A stretch of 64,000 nucleotides of DNA from Rhizobiales bacterium Ga0077537. Lineage in GTDB: Bacteria > Pseudomonadota > Alphaproteobacteria > Rhizobiales > Hyphomicrobiaceae. This document shows positions 62,536 through 64,000 of the stretch, one piece after another. The translations under genes and the position numbers were made by a program. Position 1 is the first letter of the stretch. Each line of letters begins with the position of its first letter. Location: the NCBI GenBank assembly GCA_001464955.1, contig LNEM01000011.1, positions 33,153-97,152 of the forward strand, read 5' to 3'. The notes under the pieces were generated by a model. That model saw only the letters and a list, made by a program, of their open reading frames with translations, made no database searches and had not been told where the DNA came from.

Positions 62536-63918
62536 GTGCAAAAGCTGGTTGACTCGCCGAGCTACCCGAAACCCCTGCCTCGGCCTACGCGCCGCAACGG
62601 AAGCCTCACCTACGAGATCCGCGTGCGCGTCCCCCCTCCCGCTCAGGGCGGCAAGTTCAGGGGCACTCATACCTCACGGTCGCTGAAAACTCGGGATCTG
62701 GCCGAAGCCCACCGGCGCCTTCCTACCGCTTATAGCGATCTCCAAGCTGAGTTCGACGCCGAATGCATCCGGCTAACCCCGAGCGCTACTGTTGCAGACA
62801 CACCAGAACCGCGAGCCGTCGGGCAGGGGGTGTCGTCGCTCTATGCTCCTGAACCCAAGCTCCGCGATATTTCAATCAAGGAAGCCTGCGACCGGTATCG
62901 CGACTACATCATCAATGGGGAGCGCCAAGCTCGCCTTGAGGACGCGCACGCAGCCAGAGGAAGCATCGGCAGATCCGTTGACGGACGAGGATCGGACACG
63001 GCTCGTGGCTGGGACCCGGTGGAACTGGCCGAGAAGTTTAGGACGCGTCTGGATCGCGCGCTGAAGCATGCGCGGGCCGAAGCCATCATACTCGACCACA
63101 GTCACTCGGATTGGTTTCTCAAACTCATCGAACGAGAAGGTGCTGGGCAGGCGGAAGACCGCTCTCGATGCTTGAGGGAGATGACTAGGACCAGGGTCCA
63201 AGCGCTCCGTCAGCTCATCGATGATGATGAAGAACTGATGCCGGAAATGGTCACAGTGACGGCCAGCACGGAAGAAGGCGCGTCAGTGTCTCGCCTACCG
63301 TCAGCTCCCCTACTGTCCCAGTTCACCGACCAGTATGTCGCAAGGCGCGGCGACAGCCTCAGCGTGGAAAGAGCCGAGACCATCCGGGCGACCGTCCGTG
63401 ACCTCGTTTCGGTCGTGGGCGACAAGCCTGTCGACGCTTACACGTCGTCGGATGCAGAAGCCTATGAGGAAATTCTGCGAAACCTACCCGGGAACTGGAA
63501 CAAGAAGCCTGGGATGCGTGATCTTTCCTTGAAGGATGCAGCTGCGAGGGCTGCCGCCCTCGGGCTCACCCCTCAAGCTCCGAAGACGATCCGTAAAAAG
63601 TGGACGATCCTCTTCAGCGTATTCAAGCATGCTGCTGTTAAGCACTCTCTACAGAACGCTTTTGTGGCCGAGGCTCTCGTCATCGGGAACGGAGGGCCTG
63701 CGAACTCTCAACGGGATGTGTTCGACAAGGACGAACTCGAGAAGCTCCTCGCGTCACAGTTACCCGGGCACCTCTATTGGCTGACGCACCTTGGACTCCA
63801 TACGGGAGCGCGGCTGAACGAGCTTTGCCAGCTGAAGACCACCCACATTCGGCGTCACGGCGACATTCCGTACATCTACTTCAGCCCGGAACTCCGGTTG
63901 AAGATGACCTGCCCCTGA
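62536..63918 (+). pseudogene. Tyrosine integrase, truncated
   Basis: A 460-residue site-specific integrase-like product. The N-terminal portion has an arm-binding start YPKPLPRPTRRNG, then a core-binding domain (about 245-370, LSQFTDQYVARRGDSLSVERA) and the first part of the catalytic domain. Only the first catalytic Arg region is present (LGLHTGARLNELCQLKTTHI). The HxxR and Tyr box are missing, and the reading frame stops after RLKMTCP. The following sequence (from about 63905) begins with a possible insertion-sequence end TGACCTGCCCC. The GTG start, lower GC content and distance of 102 bp from tRNA-Leu indicate an integrated element, probably inactivated. Confidence 0.8.
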
Positions 63919-64000
63919 AGTTTCATCCAGCCGTGGGTAGAGTCTTTTGGGTTGATACGCTGTCGTCTGGGGGGTGAGCAACAGGCCGGGCTGCGGAGAC
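63905..64000. mobile_element. Possible insertion-sequence end disrupting the integrase
   Basis: Integrase similarity ends abruptly at about 63904. The following sequence starts with TGACCTGCCCCTGAAG, a form reminiscent of IS3-like terminal inverted repeats, and continues to the window edge without a recognisable open frame. Only one end is within the window, so the transposase, the second inverted repeat and the target duplication are not visible. Confidence 0.35.

Overview
This is a GC-rich, densely coded chromosomal window. Gene families and local order point to an alphaproteobacterium of the Hyphomicrobiales (Rhizobiales). Supporting neighbourhoods are purL-bolA-grxD, pyrB-pyrC-like-plsY-dprA-topA, serC-serA behind a serC-leader-like RNA, aminotransferase-hom-glpX, envC-ctpA-rppH, a 'twin transmembrane' protein with a PduO-type adenosyltransferase, etfBA-hbd, and a class I PHA synthase. 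The genus cannot be read from the sequence. Nearly all of it looks like core chromosome. Only the last ~1.5 kb, after a tRNA-Leu, looks acquired.

Layout. 0-5.6 kb (+): purL, bolA, CGFS glutaredoxin, a tandem PqiA-like membrane protein, trmO and a GST. 5.7-15.2 kb (-): five genes of a predicted but biochemically undefined amide/peptide-ligase system. In transcription order they are circularly permuted ATP-grasp, alpha-E, transglutaminase-DUF2126, an ATP-grasp/alpha-E fusion, and a second transglutaminase. 15.4-17.9 kb (-): an MFS transporter with a tiny membrane protein, and a metallophosphoesterase. 18-21.8 kb: Nudix and GNAT enzymes, three small secreted proteins (two Gly/Tyr/His-rich, one built of 12-residue repeats), and an alpha/beta hydrolase. 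21.9-29.5 kb (+): pyrB, a dihydroorotase-like gene lacking key metal ligands, plsY, dprA and topA, with a small divergent gene before topA.

29.6-37.4 kb (mostly -): thioesterase, DHA2 exporter coupled to a phytanoyl-CoA dioxygenase-like gene, Xaa-Pro aminopeptidase, DUF1127 (+), prmA and a DUF3754/TMEM143-like gene. 37.6-40.5 kb (+): serC-serA, closed by a strong bidirectional terminator. 40.6-44.7 kb (-): glpX, hom and a class I/II aminotransferase, with a small secreted protein (+) between. 45-50.3 kb (+): phaC, Fsr-type MFS, MuiA-like and YchJ-like genes. 50.3-55.1 kb (-): rppH, a catalytically dead S41 peptidase paralogue, active ctpA and an EnvC-like activator. 55.5-60.1 kb (+): twin-TM protein, adenosyltransferase, rhomboid protease, etfB, etfA and hbd. 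60.2-62.2 kb: class II aldolase (-) and a His-rich CobW GTPase (+). 62.35-64 kb: tRNA-Leu(GAG) followed by a tyrosine integrase broken near the window end, probably by an insertion sequence.

Most interesting points: the doubled ATP-grasp/alpha-E/transglutaminase cluster; two 'pseudoenzymes' beside their functional partners or paralogues (PyrC-like next to PyrB, S41-like next to CtpA); the secreted TAPRS-repeat protein; and several palindromes at divergent or long-leader promoters. All calls come from reading the sequence; no database search was run.
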